Shown here piece by piece: positions 15,352-16,876 of a stretch of 16,876 nt of DNA. Below the pieces are notes generated by a model. It searched no databases. It had not been told where the DNA came from and was given only the letters and a program-made list of their open reading frames with translations. Source of the DNA: BP-191 sp035940575. Lineage in GTDB: Bacteria > Actinomycetota > Actinomycetes > BP-191. Made by a program: the position numbers and the translations under genes. The DNA is taken from contig DASZER010000040.1 in NCBI GenBank assembly GCA_035940575.1, positions 1 through 16,876 of the forward strand. Direction: 5' to 3'. Every line of letters starts with the position of its first letter. Position 1 is the first letter of the stretch.

Positions 15352-16876
15352 CTAGCGGTAGTCGCGGTCGTAGCCGTAGTCGTCCAGCGGGATCGCCTGG
15401 CCGGAGCCGCCGCCGAAGGCGTAGTCGCCGTCGTCGGTCCACGCGTTGGCGTAGACCTGCTGGCGCGCCTCCTCGGTGGGCTCGACCCGGATGTTGCGGT
15501 ACCGGCTGATGCCGGTGCCGGCCGGGATGAGCTTGCCGATGATGACGTTCTCCTTGAGGCCCAGGAGCGAGTCGCTCTTGGCGGAGATCGCCGCGTCGGT
15601 GAGGACGCGGGTGGTCTCCTGGAACGACGCCGCCGACAGCCACGACTCCGTCGCGAGCGACGCCTTCGTGATGCCCATGAGGACCGGGCGGCCCGACGCG
15701 GGCTCGCCGCCCTCGCCGACGATCCGGCGGTTCTCCGCCTCGAACTTCGCCCGCTCCGCGAGCTGGCCGGGGAGGAACTCCGTGTCGCCCGACTCGAGCA
15801 CCGAGACGCGGCGCAGCATCTGCCGCACGATGATCTCGATGTGCTTGTCGTGGATCGACACGCCCTGCGACCGGTAGACCTCCTGGACCTCGGCGACGAG
15901 GTGCTGCTGCACCGCGCGCGGCCCGAGGATCCGCAGGACGTCGTGCGGGTCCATCGCACCCTCGGTGAGCTTCTCGCCCACCTCGACGTGGTCGCCGTCC
16001 TGCACGCGCAGCCGCTGGCGGCGGCTGATCTTGTCGATCACGATCTCCTCGGACCCGTCGTCCGGGGTGACCACGATCTTGCGCAGCTTCTCGGCGTCCT
16101 CGATGCGAACGCGGCCCGTGGCCTCGGCGATGGGCGCCTTGCCCTTGGGGACGCGGGCCTCGAAGAGCTCGACCACACGCGGGAGGCCGTGCGTGATGTC
16201 CTCGCCGGCGACGCCGCCGGTGTGGAACGTACGCATCGTGAGCTGCGTGCCGGGCTCGCCGATCGACTGGGCGGCGACGATGCCGACCGCCTCGCCGAGG
16301 TCCACGAGCTTGCCGGTCGCGAGCGAACGGCCGTAGCACAGCGCGCACGTGCCCTGCTTGGCCTCGCAGGTCAGGACCGAGCGGACCTTGACCTCCTCGA
16401 CGCCGAGCTCGACGAGGCGCGCGATGCAGATGTCGCCGAGGTCCGTCCCTGCCGGAACGGTCTCCCCGCCCGCCACGACGTCCTCGGCGAGCGTGCGCGC
16501 GTAGACGCCGGTCTCCACGTGCGGGTCGCGGACGAGCGCCGCGCCGTCGCGGCCCGCGTTGGCGATGCGCATCATGATGCCGCGCTCGGTGCCGCAGTCC
16601 TCCTCGCGGATGATGACGTCCTGCGAGACGTCCACGAGGCGGCGGGTCAGGTAGCCCGAGTCCGCCGTACGGAGCGCGGTGTCGGCCAGGCCCTTGCGGG
16701 CGCCGTGCGTCGAGATGAAGTACTCGAGCACGGTGAGGCCCTCGCGGAAGTTCGTCTTGATCGGCCGCGGGATGATCTCGCCCTTCGGGTTGGCGACGAG
16801 ACCTCGCATGCCGGCGATCTGACGGACCTGCATCATGTTTCCGCGGGCACCGGAGTTCACCATCATGAACACCGGG
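15352..16876 (-). CDS. rpoC: RNA polymerase beta' subunit, C-terminal part (5' end beyond the window)
   Basis: About 507 C-terminal residues are visible; the full protein is about 1300 in actinobacteria. RpoC forms one side of the RNA polymerase active centre. Recognisable segments are MMVNSGARGNMMQVRQIAG (the bridge-helix side) and AAQSIGEPGTQLTMRTFHTG, which is the trigger loop. The four cysteines of the second zinc site are present: EEDCGTERG, then TCEAKQGTCALCYG, with the same 7 and 3 residue spacing as E. coli Cys888/895/898. The tail ends in an acidic, Gly- and Tyr-rich stretch, and TAG lies at 15354-15352. The Met near 16866 is internal, not a start. A hairpin terminator follows and rpoB should lie to the right. 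Confidence 0.97.
   Translation of the reverse strand, partial: PVFMMVNSGARGNMMQVRQIAGMRGLVANPKGEIIPRPIKTNFREGLTVLEYFISTHGARKGLADTALRTADSGYLTRRLVDVSQDVIIREEDCGTERGIMMRIANAGRDGAALVRDPHVETGVYARTLAEDVVAGGETVPAGTDLGDICIARLVELGVEEVKVRSVLTCEAKQGTCALCYGRSLATGKLVDLGEAVGIVAAQSIGEPGTQLTMRTFHTGGVAGEDITHGLPRVVELFEARVPKGKAPIAEATGRVRIEDAEKLRKIVVTPDDGSEEIVIDKISRRQRLRVQDGDHVEVGEKLTEGAMDPHDVLRILGPRAVQQHLVAEVQEVYRSQGVSIHDKHIEIIVRQMLRRVSVLESGDTEFLPGQLAERAKFEAENRRIVGEGGEPASGRPVLMGITKASLATESWLSAASFQETTRVLTDAAISAKSDSLLGLKENVIIGKLIPAGTGISRYRNIRVEPTEEARQQVYANAWTDDGDYAFGGGSGQAIPLDDYGYDRDYR

Noticed and set aside
16858..16872. Possible start codon of rpoC near the right edge
   Set aside because: The sequence there (VFMMVNSGARG) is well inside the RpoC protein, so the gene continues beyond the window.

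Overview
The window is chromosomal DNA of very high GC content with actinobacterial ribosomal and RNA polymerase proteins, so the source is most likely a member of the Actinomycetota. Several promoters have a TAnnnT hexamer 6-7 nt before the start codon, the leaderless arrangement common in that phylum. I cannot name a genus.

Left block (1-4304, minus strand): the classical str operon rpsL-rpsG-fusA-tuf, read right to left, with tuf cut off at the window edge. A strong housekeeping promoter (TTGACC-N17-TAAGGT) and a roughly 150-nt leader lie upstream of rpsL. Right edge (15352-16876, minus strand): the 3' third of rpoC. The roughly 11 kb between rpoC and rpsL is variable, accessory-type DNA.

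This accessory block holds six groups. (1) A P-loop kinase/ATPase gene overlaps a mug-type uracil-DNA glycosylase gene (4418-5481, plus). (2) A minus-strand operon encodes an SRPBCC protein, a small membrane-anchored protein and an HTTM multipass protein (5463-7231). (3) Divergent from it, a 61-residue reading frame resembling the fused ends of a glycosyltransferase precedes a small four-helix membrane protein (7264-7865). (4) A 1167-residue c-di-GMP enzyme (membrane-GAF-PAS-PAS-GGDEF-EAL) is preceded by an 11-codon upstream reading frame with an ideal ribosome-binding site (7807-11342, minus). (5) A GNAT-like acyltransferase gene overlaps a pyruvoyl-dependent arginine decarboxylase gene (11572-12710, plus). 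(6) A 133-bp inverted-repeat element carries a leaderless promoter at its edge for a 590-residue membrane protein (12717-14631).

Directly downstream of rpoC, on the same strand, are two tandem genes for Cys-rich peptides with a class I lanthipeptide-type leader (14698-14922 and 15029-15251). The second is frameshifted although its core DNA is almost identical to the first. All three hairpins around them (after rpoC, between the copies, after copy 1) share the same stem sequence. No modification enzyme is visible in the window. This orphan precursor pair is the best candidate here for an undescribed system. The GNAT/arginine decarboxylase pair and the inverted-repeat element come next.
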